Position numbers and translations under genes: made by a program | The notes under the pieces: model-generated | Database searches by the model: none | What the model saw: only the letters and a program-made list of their open reading frames with translations | What the model was told of the DNA's origin: nothing | Shown: positions 35,438 to 47,590 of the stretch, in pieces | How positions within the stretch are numbered: the first letter of the stretch is position 1 | How the letters are laid out: each line of letters starts with the position of its first letter | Assembly: GCA_038093975.1 (NCBI GenBank) | Contig: JBBPTG010000132.1 | Span: 1 to 64,000 of the forward strand | DNA length: 64,000 nucleotides | Direction: 5' to 3' | DNA from: Chalciporus piperatus | Lineage: Eukaryota; Basidiomycota; Agaricomycetes; Boletales; Boletaceae

Positions 35438-36148
35438 TAGTGTTTCGAAGTCCAGTTGGCAACTGGTACGAAGACTGGCAACTGGACTGGACCACAACTG
35501 ATCGCAACTGGACTGCAGTTGCCGGTTGCCGGCATTTGAGATCAAAAGACTGCAGTTGCAACCGGAAAAAAAGACTGGTTGCAACCAGTCGCAACCGATG
35601 CACAGCCACCCCCTATGTATTACCCTATTTTCTCTGATTGTTCCGGATTTTCCCTGATTTTTCTGGACCTTTATGGATGTTATTTGAGTTTTTTGATGAA
35701 TATTGACGTTAGCCAATGACAATGTTGATTAACATGTCATAAAATTCATTCAATCATGTATATACACTCTCTGAGTTACATATTTATCTATATATTATTA
35801 GTCTGCATTGAGAATTGGGTCTAGGATTGGTCTTGACTTCACACGTAACTTGATAATATCTGATGTATCACTACAAAAAACATGCTGTTTCAAAATGCTC
35901 ATATCTTTATAGCGTGTGAACCGTTTCGCTTGATCTAGAAACCGATTTATAGCCAGGAACCGGTACTATTTTTGGTCTCTCCCACACTAAGCGTAAAACC
36001 GGTTGTAACCGGTTGCAACCGCCAAAAGACTGGTTTTTATCGGTTTTTGTCCAGTCTTTTTGAATTAATTAATTAAAAAAACCGGTCTCGGTCCGGTCGC
36101 CTTCCTAATAAGGAAAAAGACCGGACCAGACTGGACTTTAAAACACTA
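35438..36148. mobile_element. MITE copy 1 of the TAGTGTTT family
   Basis: 711 bp, non-coding, beginning TAGTGTTTCGAAGTCCAGT and ending ACTGGACTTTAAAACACTA. The subterminal 100 bp hold many CAACTGG and AACCGGTTG words. The AT-rich centre is shared almost throughout with copy 2 at 45516-46183 in the opposite orientation. Flanking 8-mers (TGGATAAT, GGTCATAG) do not match, so its target duplication is lost. It abuts the coding relic on its right, whose frame stops in the MITE's terminal TAG. Confidence 0.85.
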
Positions 36149-37949
36149 GGTCATAGCCACCCCAAAGTACATAGCAGACACGAATTCGTCAAGGTCTGTG
36201 ATCCACCGCCATATCACAGCTACGGGGGGGAGGAGGGGTAAGTAGAGGTCGACGCTTGGGGAGGTGGGAATACCCACAACTTTAGGCGAAAGATTGCCGT
36301 CGACTTTGGTAAAGTATAACCCCTCGTCAACCAGGCCCTTGAGCAGCCGTTGGGAATAGCTCGCTAACTCTGTTGTGTCTTGCGAAACAAAGGAGGTGCC
36401 CTGCAGATCCTCCCGAGAGTGGTCCACGAACCACATGGTGGGATTTGCTGGGTCCGTCCGAGAATCGATATATGCAAAGACGTCGGAGAAGTCGATGTTA
36501 TGAGTGAGCTTTGTGACCAAGGCCTGCATCTCCCCCTGGACCACAATGATCGACTTGGGAAATAGGTCGATGCTGAGCGGAAAGCCTTCCACCGAGAGTA
36601 CCCTCATGGTAAGGTCCCAGGAAAACCGTGGCAACCCCGGTTCGTCGTACGCCAGCTTGCTAAAGAACGCATGTTTTTGCCATAGGTAGGTAAAGAGGGA
36701 TGGTTTCCCCTCCGTTATGAGGTGCTTTGCATGGACCTTGAAGGCCCTAAAAGATCACGCATGGTCAGGCAGGGGAGCAGTTGTGCAAGGGAGAGACCTA
36801 CTGATAGGTATCACCCTGATATTGAGGGGCATTGTTCAAAACCTCAAGGACAGCAGTGGCCCTCAAACACCACTGAATGGCGGAGATGTTTGGGGGAATC
36901 ACAGAGGCCCTTGTCACATTTCCAGAGCTGTCACGAAGGTGGTGTGCGATCAAAAAGAGGGCGAAAAGATCCGAGCGATCACTCAGCGTGGCCTCATGGC
37001 TGAGCTGAGAGAGTAGAGAGAGGATCGTCAAATGAATCTGCTTGCTCATGTCGTCGGGGTTTTCTAAGTCAAGCACCGTTTTCAGGACAATCTTCGTAGT
37101 TGAACAATGAGCCGTCGGGGACTGCAGTGACTTGGATGCAATGGTGGTCCTGTGTCGCGAAATTTTCTTTGTTGCTGTACATTGTTTCCTTGCTTGTTTC
37201 TCGTCGGAACTGGTTCCGGACTGGTTCCGGACTGGTTCAGATCAATAGGTGGTTTTGTGTGGCTGCAAACTAGAACCAAATCGGGTGAAACCGGAACTAT
37301 AGCTTATCATGAAGTTCAGTCCTTGTATATAAACCAACTCGTATGAAAACTATGTGGAACTGAGACTGGTTGCTAGTTAACCAGACTGTGGCAACACTAC
37401 ACCAAATATGGCTGAAACATTCTAGCGCCAGGGCCAGCCCCCGCACGATCCCTGGCTTCGTGACAGCTGGTGCACACAAAAGCCACATTGTCGCTCCTCA
37501 CTGCCTCCAGGAACTCGGGTGGTACCAGCAAGCAGCCACTGCAGACCGATCTGAGACAGCTGCGGCATTCGTAAAGCCTGTTCCCGCCATCTTGGCAGAG
37601 ACAACAGAACTAGATAGAGAAAGGTTAGTTTTGAGGCAGCCAGCTGAATGACACTCACCTGATTGTGTGCCAACTGACCTATCGTTGGCAGTAGGTGGGT
37701 ATCATCCACCGTGATGGCGGCGACAGGGGGGTGGAGGGAAGACTCTGGTGGGGGCGTTAAAGCAGAGTCATCGACAGCCATACCCATCAAATCTACATGG
37801 GGAGCTTGTCCCCCACTCGCCTTGCTTCCAGTCTGTTTCCTGGAAGTTCACTTCTTCGGCGGCTGCGGGAACTCTTTATCGACATGGGCGCGCCATGCCT
37901 TCGATGAGGCAGTTGGCACTTGTGGCGCTTTCCCGGGTTTGATTTTCAT
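36146..37949 (-). pseudogene. Broken gene with PHD-like zinc finger, truncated by a MITE
   Basis: Starts at ATG 37949 (MKIKPGKAPQV) with a TGA after 33 codons. The same frame continues to GQLAHNQ, and a 49-bp intron (37610-37658) leads to a Cys-rich finger: CCLCQDGG, LYECRSC, VCSGC, CTSCHEA. The frame ends at a TAG (37397-37399) that begins TAGTGTTGCC, possibly another small insertion. Coding sequence resumes near 37150 with LDLENPDDMSKQIHLTILS and HHLRDSSGNVTRAS, then shifts frame near 36700 before PRFSWDLTMRVLSV and FAYIDSRTDPANP. It finally runs into MITE copy 1. I recall similar N-terminal regions in long repeated agaricomycete proteins, some with helicase domains, but cannot name the family. 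Confidence 0.55.
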
Positions 37950-40112
37950 GGTAGTCTGTGCCATAGAATGAGAATGCTGTCTGAGGGTATTCAGGCTGCA
38001 TCTCGTGAGCTAGCGCAGAGAGCGACCTGGCTAATACGCACCTGAGGGTTCGAGAATCAATGCAGTGGAAAAAAAAACACGCAACTCTAACAAACAATCA
38101 AGTGATACACAGCCACCCAACGCATACAACTTTGAACTTGAAGCTCAAAGTCTGAATGCTTGGTTTGACAATCACGTGACCAAGCAAACATTGCCAAATA
38201 GTTCGAACATTCAATTTTTTTCGCCTTGTCAACCTCTTTTTCATTTGCTTCCTCACTACCTATTCTGTCTTTGCTACATTGTCCCCCTCCTGATCTTTTC
38301 GACGTCGACGTGAGTGGCGGTTACGAGGGTTGCCCCGTCCCCCTTGTTGTCAGCGTCACGTTTTTATTCGGGTCTGGGGGCTTCACTGCGAGGTTGGAGT
38401 GGCGGTTGTGGGGGTTGCCCCGCCCCCCTCCTGATCTCTTTGACGTTGGTGCGAGTGGCGGTTACGGGGGTTGCCCCGTCCCCCTCGTTGTCAGCGTCAC
38501 GTTTTTATTCGGGTCTGGGGGCTTCACGGATTGTCTGCAGCGACCGCAAAATCATCCCCATACTTCTCGTGCCCTTCGAAAACAAGCCAGCAGAGTGCCC
38601 AGTGGTGCTCTGTCTTCTTCGCGCCACCTCCATTTTTGGTCGACGCATTCGCGCCTGGCTCAGGATAGAGTCCCCTTCAGATCTTGTCATCTGAGGTAAT
38701 TGAGCTGATTAACGACCAATTCATGTGAGTAATCTATGTTTCTGTGATAATTTTGATGAACTCACTCGATCTCTGGCACATCTCCTTCCGTTGCAGGTCC
38801 TGCCTCTTCTGCAGCCTGAGTGACTGCACCCTCACTCTGGCCCTTTCCGACACATTTTTTGGCTGGTGGTTGTTTACGAGCGGGTGTTCCAGCCATGTGG
38901 GGTGTACTTGATTTGTCTTTGGCCTTTGCGACCATGCTGGAGAAGAGTTTCGTGTTGCGCGTATATCCTCGGACTGTTGAGTTAGTATGTCCCAGATAAC
39001 ATTTGCATAATAAACATATTTCTCCTATTTTAATTTGTTTAAAAACCCTATTTTTGCGTACTAGTACGATTCAGAATCACATGAAGCGCCTCGAGAGCCG
39101 CTTCACCGATTCGCCGTGATTCACGATTCTTGAACTTCAAAATCCAACTTGAAATCACGCACGAAATCAGTCGAAAAGCGGCCACTCTGACCACTAATGT
39201 TTGCCTCATTGGCAGGTTAGCATATTTCAGGCCACCCAGGGGCATAGGTGACAAGATTAACGGGCCGGAGCCTTTGATCACTAGCAGAAGCATTTGTACG
39301 TCAGAGCCATCAGATCCGTCCTCCGAACAATAGCCGCTTGACATCGGATGCCTTAGCCGATATCTTGACAGCTTCTTATCCAACGTCATCAGGACGATTT
39401 AAGATGCAGACATGGCTGAAAGGTGACAAGTGTCTGATTGACAGCTTCACACCCGACGTCCTCGGGCCTATTTTAGATGTCTGATAAATTGACCCAGAGC
39501 CGACATCATTGGGACCTATCACACCGAAGGAGCTAATGACCAGCAACCAAGGTTCCTAACTGCACTGACACCAGGATTTGCCAGTGTTTCTCTTGCACCT
39601 GAAGCAACAGAAAGATGGTCATGAAGTCTGCCACCCAAACGATGGCCGAACGTTCCTATGATATGCAGGACCTTCCCTCCAGCAATCATGACTCTGAGGA
39701 ACCGGGTGATATGGACCACCCAGGTGACGGTAATATAGATTCTTTGGCAGAGGATAAATCCGAGGAAGAGAACCCTAACGAGGAGGATGTTGAGCAAGCA
39801 GAAGATGGGCCGAACCAGCTGAAGAAGCGGCCGACAGAATTTTCAGAGGAAGAGTCAAGAGGCGTGCGTTAGCATGCTCTCAGAACACGAACTTGTTGAT
39901 GTTTTGGCAAGACCATTACCCTTTGCTTAGATTTCTTTTTTTTATATCAATGTGACGATCGGGTGGGGTTGGACGAATTTGGTAGTGATTTAACGATTGA
40001 TCAACGACGCGTCGACGCATATGAGCAGTACAGAGTCGTAACGAAAGTAATGAAGTCGTCGAAGAAAGCATATGAAAACATGAGTGCATGATGAAAGCAT
40101 GGAAAAAAACAA
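37950..40112. other. Repeat-rich stretch with only small doubtful frames
   Basis: No gene can be supported. A minus frame from ATG 38935 (57 codons, MVAKAKDKSS..., Lys/Ala/Pro-rich) and a plus frame 39615-39872 (85 codons, very acidic, ending in ESRGVR) are open but have no recognised domain. Two near-parallel segments around 39361-39415 and 39421-39480 (GACAGCTTC...GACGTC...) look like a diverged tandem duplication. Confidence 0.4.
38283..38526. repeat. Tandem duplication, about 105-bp units at 139-bp spacing
   Basis: 38283-38387 and 38422-38526 both read CCTGATCT...GACGT...GAGTGGCGGTTACG...GGTTGCCCCGTCCCC...TTTTTATTCGGGTCTGGGGGCTTCAC with few mismatches. A shorter third echo of the GGGTTGCCCCG word lies between them. 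Confidence 0.85.
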
Positions 40113-43100
40113 CTAGTTCATGGTACGAGAACGTTTACCTGCCTTTACCGCTGTTGCGAAAGCCTCTGCATCATTTTTTCGCTTCCGTGTACGAGCGCTC
40201 GCTCCCGCCTGAGCATTCTCCTTAGTTCCCTCGCCCTCCTGAATAGTCGCGAATGGTTCACGAACAGGCACACCCGCCCATTTCTCTTCCCTCTCGGTGA
40301 TGTACATTGACTCGAAAACGGCGCGGGGGAGTGGTTCGCCAGAAGATTTCCCGGGGTGAGCATATTCGGGATGTTGATACTCGAGATGCGCTTCCATGTT
40401 GTAACACCATATGCCCGCTCGTTCATCCGTGGATCGTCCGGTGTGAATGCATAGACCGCAGCTGATAGGGATATTACGACATGGACGGGTATCGGAACCT
40501 CTCTCCGCGTTCGCGTACTGGAACTTTTCCTGACCAGGGCACTTGGTGGTCCAATGAGTCGCGCGTGATGTATACTTGATCTTGAGGGCGCACTCCGGCT
40601 CTCCTGTTCGTCCGCAAAACCCGCAAGGAAGGGTGCCTGCATCCCGAGAGTCTGACGCGCTGGAGACAAAGCTGCCGTTCCAAATCCACGCTGGATTGGT
40701 GGAGGGAGATTGTGAGGGGACGAGAGCCATGATATCGCCAGAAAGTTTGATGTTGCCACGAGAAGAAGACACCGTGGCCATGCTAACGCTGCTTCGAGTT
40801 GCACCATTCTCAGAGATGCTGGTGGCGCGGAGCAGCGCCAATGCGAGTTGTTTATCTTGAGTGCGAACCAGTGTAACGAAAAGATCTCCAACGAGAACCT
40901 TGTCGCCCCGTAGAATATTGTCGGGGCTTGATAGAATCATGGCCTTGTGGACGTGCGTGTACCCGCGAACGCGCATGAGACGGTCGAAGGATTTCGGCGT
41001 GAAGTGAGGTGAAATTACGATACGGCAAATACTTTGTTTGTGGATCCAACGCTTTCACACCAGAGGTAGTCGGGGGAATGAACTCCAGGGCCGCTAGGTG
41101 GGCAAGAAGGTATATCATCCTGTGGATTATCCTCGGGATCCCCAGAAGGAGAGTCATGGAACTCATTGCTCACGGCTTCCTCGAAGGTGAGCGGAGGTTC
41201 ATCCTCTTCAATCGTCTCCGACTCTACCTCGTGGCCCACTTGACACGCAGAAGCAGGTTGTGCATCGAGACCAGGAGGAGTTGGCAGCTCAACCTCTTCT
41301 TGCTCTTCCCCATCCTCGATGCTTGGATACCTTCCCTCTCCGAAGACGGAAAGTAAGTTGATGTCAGAACCATAGCGAAAAAGAGTTTGGAAGTCGTAGG
41401 TAGCTGGTGACATCTTCGACTGCTTGAGTATGGAAATAGCTTCATCGCGACCTTTTCGCCAACAACTTGGAAGATCACAGCGTCCGGAAACAATGTCCCC
41501 GACCCAATTATAGCGTGTGATATGATCGACGCTTTCAGAACGCCTCAGGTTCAACCGGCGGTGACCGTGATGAAGATCTGGGTTACGAGCATAGATCGAG
41601 CCGATATCTTGAGCCGATCCCAACCGGTCGATGACTTGTCGGTAGTTGAAAGCACTATTGTGAGCGCCGCACATGCGAAGGAATGCAAAGAGGAGTTCGA
41701 GGGAATCATCTCCGAGTTCGACAAGAGCGAAGACAGCCTATATTCAAGTTCCAGGTTAGAGAGTATTCTCTACAAGTTGTTCACTAAGCGCCAACCTACC
41801 TCTGGATCAAGTTGCTGTTGCTTGGCAACATTAAACACGGCAGTCTTAATCATAGACTGGATATCATAATAAAGCTGATTGGGTATGAACCGGCGTCGTT
41901 GATCACGGTAGCATGCGAATAGAAGATGACCAAGCCGACTGAGTGATGTGATTTGGTCAGAAAGAGAGAGGGAATTGTTGATATAAGGCTCTAAAAAACT
42001 GCCAAGAATATGACCGAGGAGCGAGAGAGAGTCGAAGTCGGAAACAACGCCAGCGGATGGCCTGGAACCTGATGGTGTAAACGGAGGCTGTGTCGGATCA
42101 ATTTGGCTCATATTCTTGACAGCTGCGAGGAGCTCGACAGCTCGAGGGACATCTTGAGGATCGTTGGGATGGAGCAAACGTTGAACAGCGTTTTCGTCAA
42201 GCCCATCAATCCAGACGAGATATCGTTCGAGAAGATAAGTGTTGATGGACTGGCCATTGATATAGATACCAGAGCGGGACCTAATAGCGGTACTAAACCC
42301 TAACGAACGAACTGTTTGGAAGTTTGTCCGAGGATTAGAAAGAAATACTCACTTTTAAGGTTATGTTTGAAATCAGGGTCGAGCGTGATAAGTTGAGGAC
42401 CAGTCTTCATGTTGAGTCCAGGGAGATTTGACAGGACACCGAAGAGTGGATCAGAGATGGGGATCAGCGTGTCAACGAACATCCTGTGTCCAGCCTTGCG
42501 ACGCATTGCATCACCGTCCGTAGCAACGGACCACAATGGTCCGACCAAAGATTCGGCTCCTGAAGCGATGTATGTGTCGATGACAGTCTTGAGTACGTAT
42601 TCCATGTCAGTCGCAGTCTCGTGTTTGCAGGTCGGAGCAGCGACAACGGGATAGATGCCGTCCTCGCCGAAAAGGCGGATAGCAATGACACTGACTTCTT
42701 TAGCCAAATGGACACGACCGTCTTGTAAGGCTTCGATGATATTAAGAGCTGATTGGTAGGTGCGGAGGGTGCAGTCCACATGATGAGCGTGTAACCAACA
42801 CAGGCCACCGACAGCATTGACATCTGGGATGTAAACCGCTGTTTCTTCTAAGGCGGTCTCGTCAATGAGAAGACTGACTCCTCGTTTTATAGAGTCAGGT
42901 TTACGGGATGGGATGAGGAGAGTTTCGAGGTTTTGTTTGATTGAAGAGGAAGTGATTCGACCTATGGTTGGAGCGACTTTGAGAAAGGAAAAATGATTGC
43001 GAAGAGTTCGAAGCGATGGAATAGGAAAACATTGAGTGAGTGCATATAGTAAATTTCGACCACCGAGACGATATATCAAGAGGGCGAGGTCGAGAGATTC

Positions 43101-44403
43101 ATCACCGTGGCCACGTGGTCGATACCCGTGCTCTAGTGCACCCTCTAGGGTGCGGAGAATTGACCGAACACTTGCTCCGTTCTTGAGAGCGGTGTGGAGA
43201 AGTTGGCGCAAGTACGGAACATCACATTGGGAAAGAGCCATAACAAGACTCGAGTGGTCACTCAGCGTCGAAGCTAAATGTCTGATCTTGCGTTCGTAGT
43301 TTAGATGCTAGAAAACCAGTTAGTTGATTAGAACGAAATATATAACATGAACATACCTGTAGCTTAAGCTCATTGCATTGTTTGGTGAGCCGTTTAATGA
43401 CCTCGAGGTGTTGAATGGGAGTGAGGAGATTGTGGTGGGTGTACAGGCTAAATTCGGTGGAGTTTTGAGCAATGTTCTCCACCTTGGGAAGAAGCAAGTT
43501 GCAAGCGTCACAGCAGAGGTCTTCTGGTTCGCATTCGCCGTGACAATTGGATGCTCAAGCATAGAGAATACCGTTGAGAAGCTCAACGTCAAATGGGAGC
43601 TTGTCGGGGCCATCGCGAGTTTGCAACCATGGAAAATGGGCCATGACAGGTATGCCAGGTACGTCTGGCCACAGGTTGGTGATGGTGAGACCAGGACACT
43701 GGGTAGACAACGAGGAGAGAGATGCAACTTGAAGCGAAAGAGCAGGAGTAGGTGTGCCACTGCGCAGTCGTGGTGAGTACAAAACAGTGCGGTGATGCTG
43801 TACGATGGCTGTACGTTACCTTCGTGTGATGGATGGAGTATACGTAACCGCCAGTGTTGGCTTCTTCGAGTTTGCTGCACAATATTGGCCACGGGCGTGG
43901 CTAACGAGGGTGTAAAAATGACCAGAGCTGTCAAGGGGAGTACAGGTAAAGATGCTGGTCTTAACCCAACACCCAGCTGGACACTGTAACTCCCAGCAAC
44001 CTGTTTCCCCAGCACGAGACGAGAGCTCGCCATGTTTGTACAGCTTGAGGTAAGCATCGGCAGATCGTTCCTGAATAAGATTAGCCTTCTTGTTGGGAGA
44101 AAGACCGGCTGACGTCGGAACCAATCGTCTATATGGAGTAGGTGCCCACGAAGGAAGAGGCGGTGGTTGTGAGGGATTATAGCTATCGAAGGTTGATTGG
44201 GAGTCTTGCTGATTGTCCGTTTGATATGAATACAAGGTTGTGGATGTATGCGTGAATTCTGACGTGTAATCGTAGTCGACATCCTGGTCGACGTCGTATC
44301 TAGCCGAAATGAGTTTGTCTATCAGTTGCTGGGTATCAGGAGCTGATGAGATGATAGATGGGTTTTGTGAATCGTAATAATAGTCATAATGATAGTGTTC
44401 CAT
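40113..44403 (-). pseudogene. Large multi-exon transposase-like gene (possible P-element/THAP9-type fold), two lesions
   Basis: Inferred exons: 43820-44403, 43357-43759, 42353-43307, 41800-42299, 41016-41737 and 40113-41003. The N-terminus is Tyr/Asp-rich, followed by Cys clusters (CWELQCPAGCW; CHGECEPEDLCCDACN). The core has LALLIYRLGGRNLLYAL, PSLRTLRNHFSF, SLLIDETALEE, WSVATDGDAMRRKAGHRMF, ITLDPDFKHNLKR and WIDGLDENAVQRLLHPNDPQDVPRA. The C-terminus has further CxxC/H elements (CGFCG, CGLC, WCYNMEAHLEYQH) and a basic tail. The D...D...HxxKR order resembles P/THAP9 transposases, an inference from pattern only. Lesions: in-frame TGA at 43555-43557, and a frame change near 41003-41016 between TNKVFAVS and HFTPKSFDRL (about 11 extra bases). 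Confidence 0.55.
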
Positions 44404-45515
44404 GCGATGAATGATGAAGGTATGCTACAGTGTATGAAAAGCCAAGGAGGGTGTGGTTTCGGGAAGAGATGGTCGGCGACGAGTCCTCAACTTTGTCCTA
44501 CTCCCTCATATCACACTCGCGACACGATCGAGATCTCCCGAGATCGCTTGCTTAATATGGTAAGAGTGTATCAAAACGCTCGGGAACACTTTAGAGCACA
44601 ACTTTAACAGAAAACATATAGATTTGACTATCTAGAATGAAACTACATGTGTTTTTACATTATCTTTAATACAACATTGAGGTGATTCGATGAGATGTTG
44701 GGCCGCTTTGCAAACTTTCAGAAAATGGTTGTAAATTCGCGAAAGTGGCTGAACCCCCCCACCCTCCTACCATTTTCGGACAGGTGCAAATGGGAGTTCG
44801 TGTTCGGCTTTCGCCGAATGCACGCCTCTTGGGAAGAGTTGGCTATTATGGCGGAGTTCATCACGCCTTGGAAAAATTCAGAGAAGGCCAAGAAGGCGTC
44901 GATCATGAAGAATATGTGGGGCAGGTTAGCTGAGCTTCAGTCTGTCAAGGGGCTCGGACTTGAGGCTTCCAAATACCGCAAAAATGTGAGTGAATCCAGT
45001 GTTTTAAGCCCTTAACTGGAGGCTGAGGTCGAAGAATGGAATGCAGACAAGCCATCGGCCAAAGTACAAGCTGAGTAGGTCCTCCAACTGTCTGATTGAT
45101 CGGCTGGTATTGACCTCTATGGCTATGTTATCAGCAATGCGTCGAAGAAAGCTCCAAACATGGTCCTTGCGTTTGCTAAGGATACGTGGAAGAACTGTGG
45201 AGTGCAGATCATGGTCATGAGTGCATGGAAGGACAAAGACGATGATGTCCTTATTTCGCAGTCAGTTAGCTTCATCGGTCACTGTCGATCTCAAGCTAAC
45301 CATACAATTCAGCTTCGATTACAACGACGAGTTGGACAATGGCCCGCTGTTTGAACATTGGGACAGCATTCACCCTAAATGAAACAAATGGGCCAACACA
45401 GCCTTTAGGGTGAACGACAGGCCAGCCGAAGAAGGGAGCGAAGATGAAGGGTCTTTGGAAGGCTTGCCAGTCATTACTAGGAAGAAGAAGAAGAATGGTG
45501 TTGAGGCAATGATAA

Positions 45516-46183
45516 TAGTGTTTTAAAGTCCGGTCCGGTCCGCTCTTTTTCCTTATTAGGAAGACGACCGGACCGAGACCGGTTTTTTTAATTAATTAAT
45601 TCAAAAAGACTGGACCAAAACCGATAAAAACTGGCACCGGTTGCAACCGGTTTTACGCTTAGTGTGGGAGAAACCAAAAATAGTACCGGTTCCTGGCTAT
45701 AAATCGGTTCCTGGGTCAAGCGAAACGGTTCACACGCTATAAAGATATGAGCATTTTAAAACAGCATGTTTTTTGTAGTGATACATCAGATATTATCAAG
45801 TTACGTGTGAAGTCAAGACCAATCCTAGACTCAATTCTCCATGCAGACTAATAATATATAGATAAATATGTAACTCAGAGAGTGTATATACATGATTGAA
45901 TGAATTCTACGACATGTTAATCAACATTGTCATTGGCTAACATCAATATTCATCAAAAAACTCAAATAACATTCATAAAGATCCAGAAAAATCAGAAAAA
46001 ATCCGGAGAAATCCGGAGGAATCAGGGAAAATAGGGTAATACATAGGGGGTGGCTGTGCATTGGTTGCAACCGGTTGCAACCGGTCTTTTTTTCGGTTGC
46101 AACTGCAGTCCAGTTGTGATCAGTTGCGGTCCAGTCCAGTTGCCAGTCTTCGTACCAGTTGCCAACTGGACTTCGAAACACTA
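45516..46183. mobile_element. MITE copy 2 of the TAGTGTTT family, with 8-bp target duplication
   Basis: 668 bp, from TAGTGTTTTAAAGTCC to GGACTTCGAAACACTA. Flanks AATGATAA (45508-45515) and GATGATAA (46184-46191) match in seven of eight bases, a hAT-type target duplication. It is the reverse complement of copy 1 over nearly its whole length, including AATTAATTAATT and the CACTCTCTGAGTTACAT region. It interrupts the accessory-gene relic. Confidence 0.88.
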
Positions 46184-47160
46184 GATGATAAAGTTCCTCA
46201 AGCCTGATTGGACAGCGATTGAGCCTCCAATCATTCCTGATATCAAGCTGATGAACCTTGACCAGATGAAGGATGTGGTGTGAGCCTTCTTGACTGCTCA
46301 TTACAGTGAGTCGGCCGATGTTGAATAGATCTCGGCTGATCAGGTCAACAGGACTGGAGTCGGGTAGCCACAAGGCCAAGGTCCCATTTGGCAAGGTGGC
46401 TAAACGACAAGCCGCCTTCATCCATGCAGATTATTTGCCGAAAGGATTTGTGATGATTGATCCATCGAAGATGAGGCAAAAGCAAGTCGAAAGCCTGCTT
46501 ACTTTCTGGCGGAGCAGACAGCAGGCCAGGAAGGTGCCGATATTTGCTTGGAGTCAGGTGGGAGGGGTGAAAGGGGGATTCCAGGTAACACATGACCAGA
46601 GCAAACGGCTAGACAAGAGCAAACGGCTCCAGAGTCGTCAGAGAGCTCCCTCGCCTGAACTGACTGACAATGAATTTGTCTCTGTACAGACTCCCAAGGG
46701 AAAGGGGAAAGGGAAAGCACATGAGGTACCCATCATGTCTGATGTGTCATCGGCCGAGGAGGATGAAGACAATGAAATGGGGGACTACGGTGGGTCCATG
46801 CAGCATTGGAATTGATGAGAACATGCTAATCGGCTGACAGAGTTGCCAGCTTTGGATAAACATCATACTGCATCCCGGAAGACCCCAGCCCCATCCAGCT
46901 GGCATGATGTCAAAATCAAACAAGGTGAACCGTCCAAGGTTTACAAGGAACAGTCAGCATCCAAGGTAAAAACATCTCAGGGGACTGACAAGGTAATACA
47001 TAACAACTTTATCTTTGCTCACAAAGTCTAACTCAGAAGCCATTGGAGCCTAAGTCTAAGGCTAAGCCCCAGGATCAGACTAAGCATCAGCTGCAGACTG
47101 AGCCATTGGAGCCCAAGACCAAGGCTAAGCCCCAGCCTCCTAAGCCAAGGGTCAAGGAGA

Positions 47161-47590
47161 AAAGTTCAAAAGGCCTTAGAGAAAACAAATGTCCTCTGAC
47201 TGAAGAGGATGGTTCAGTTACTGATCCATCAGCCAATGACAGGATCACCAAGAGAGTTTGCAAAAAGGATTCAAGGCAGCCGGCCGAGACCAAGGCTGAC
47301 AAGGTCAGTGGACATATGTGTATATTGAGCTTGACTGACAAATGACAATGTGATCCAGGGTGCCACCGATGACAGGAAGGAGAAAACTTCAAAAAGGGGT
47401 AGGAAGAATAAATGGCCTCTGACTGAAGAGGATGGTTCAGCCGCCGATTCATCGGCCGATGACAGGCTCACCAAGAGAGTTCGCAAAGAGAAGGATTCAA
47501 GGCAGCCGGCTGAGACCAAGGCTGACAAGGTAAGTGGACATAAGTGTATATTGAGCTTGACTGACAAATGACAATTTGATCCAGGGTGCG
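47161..47590 (+). repeat. Tandem duplication of an exon plus its intron, period about 223 bp
   Basis: The coding block CPLTEEDGS...ETKADK and the following intron-like stretch (GTCAGTGGACAT...TGATCCAG) near 47190-47360 recur at 47415-47585 as WPLTEEDGS...ETKADK and GTAAGTGGACAT...TTGATCCAG. The second copy has a better donor (GTAAGT). Both splice phases agree, so the duplication would lengthen the protein in frame. Confidence 0.75.

Noticed and set aside
43320..44282. 320-codon minus-strand frame
   Set aside because: It overlaps the first two exons of the transposase-like gene in another frame, has no domain, and lacks the Cys clusters that appear when the other frames are spliced.
35438..46183. 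CACTA (En/Spm) element
   Set aside because: CACTA occurs at the right end, not the left. Orientation of the termini is opposite to CACTA elements and the duplication is 8 bp rather than 2-3 bp.
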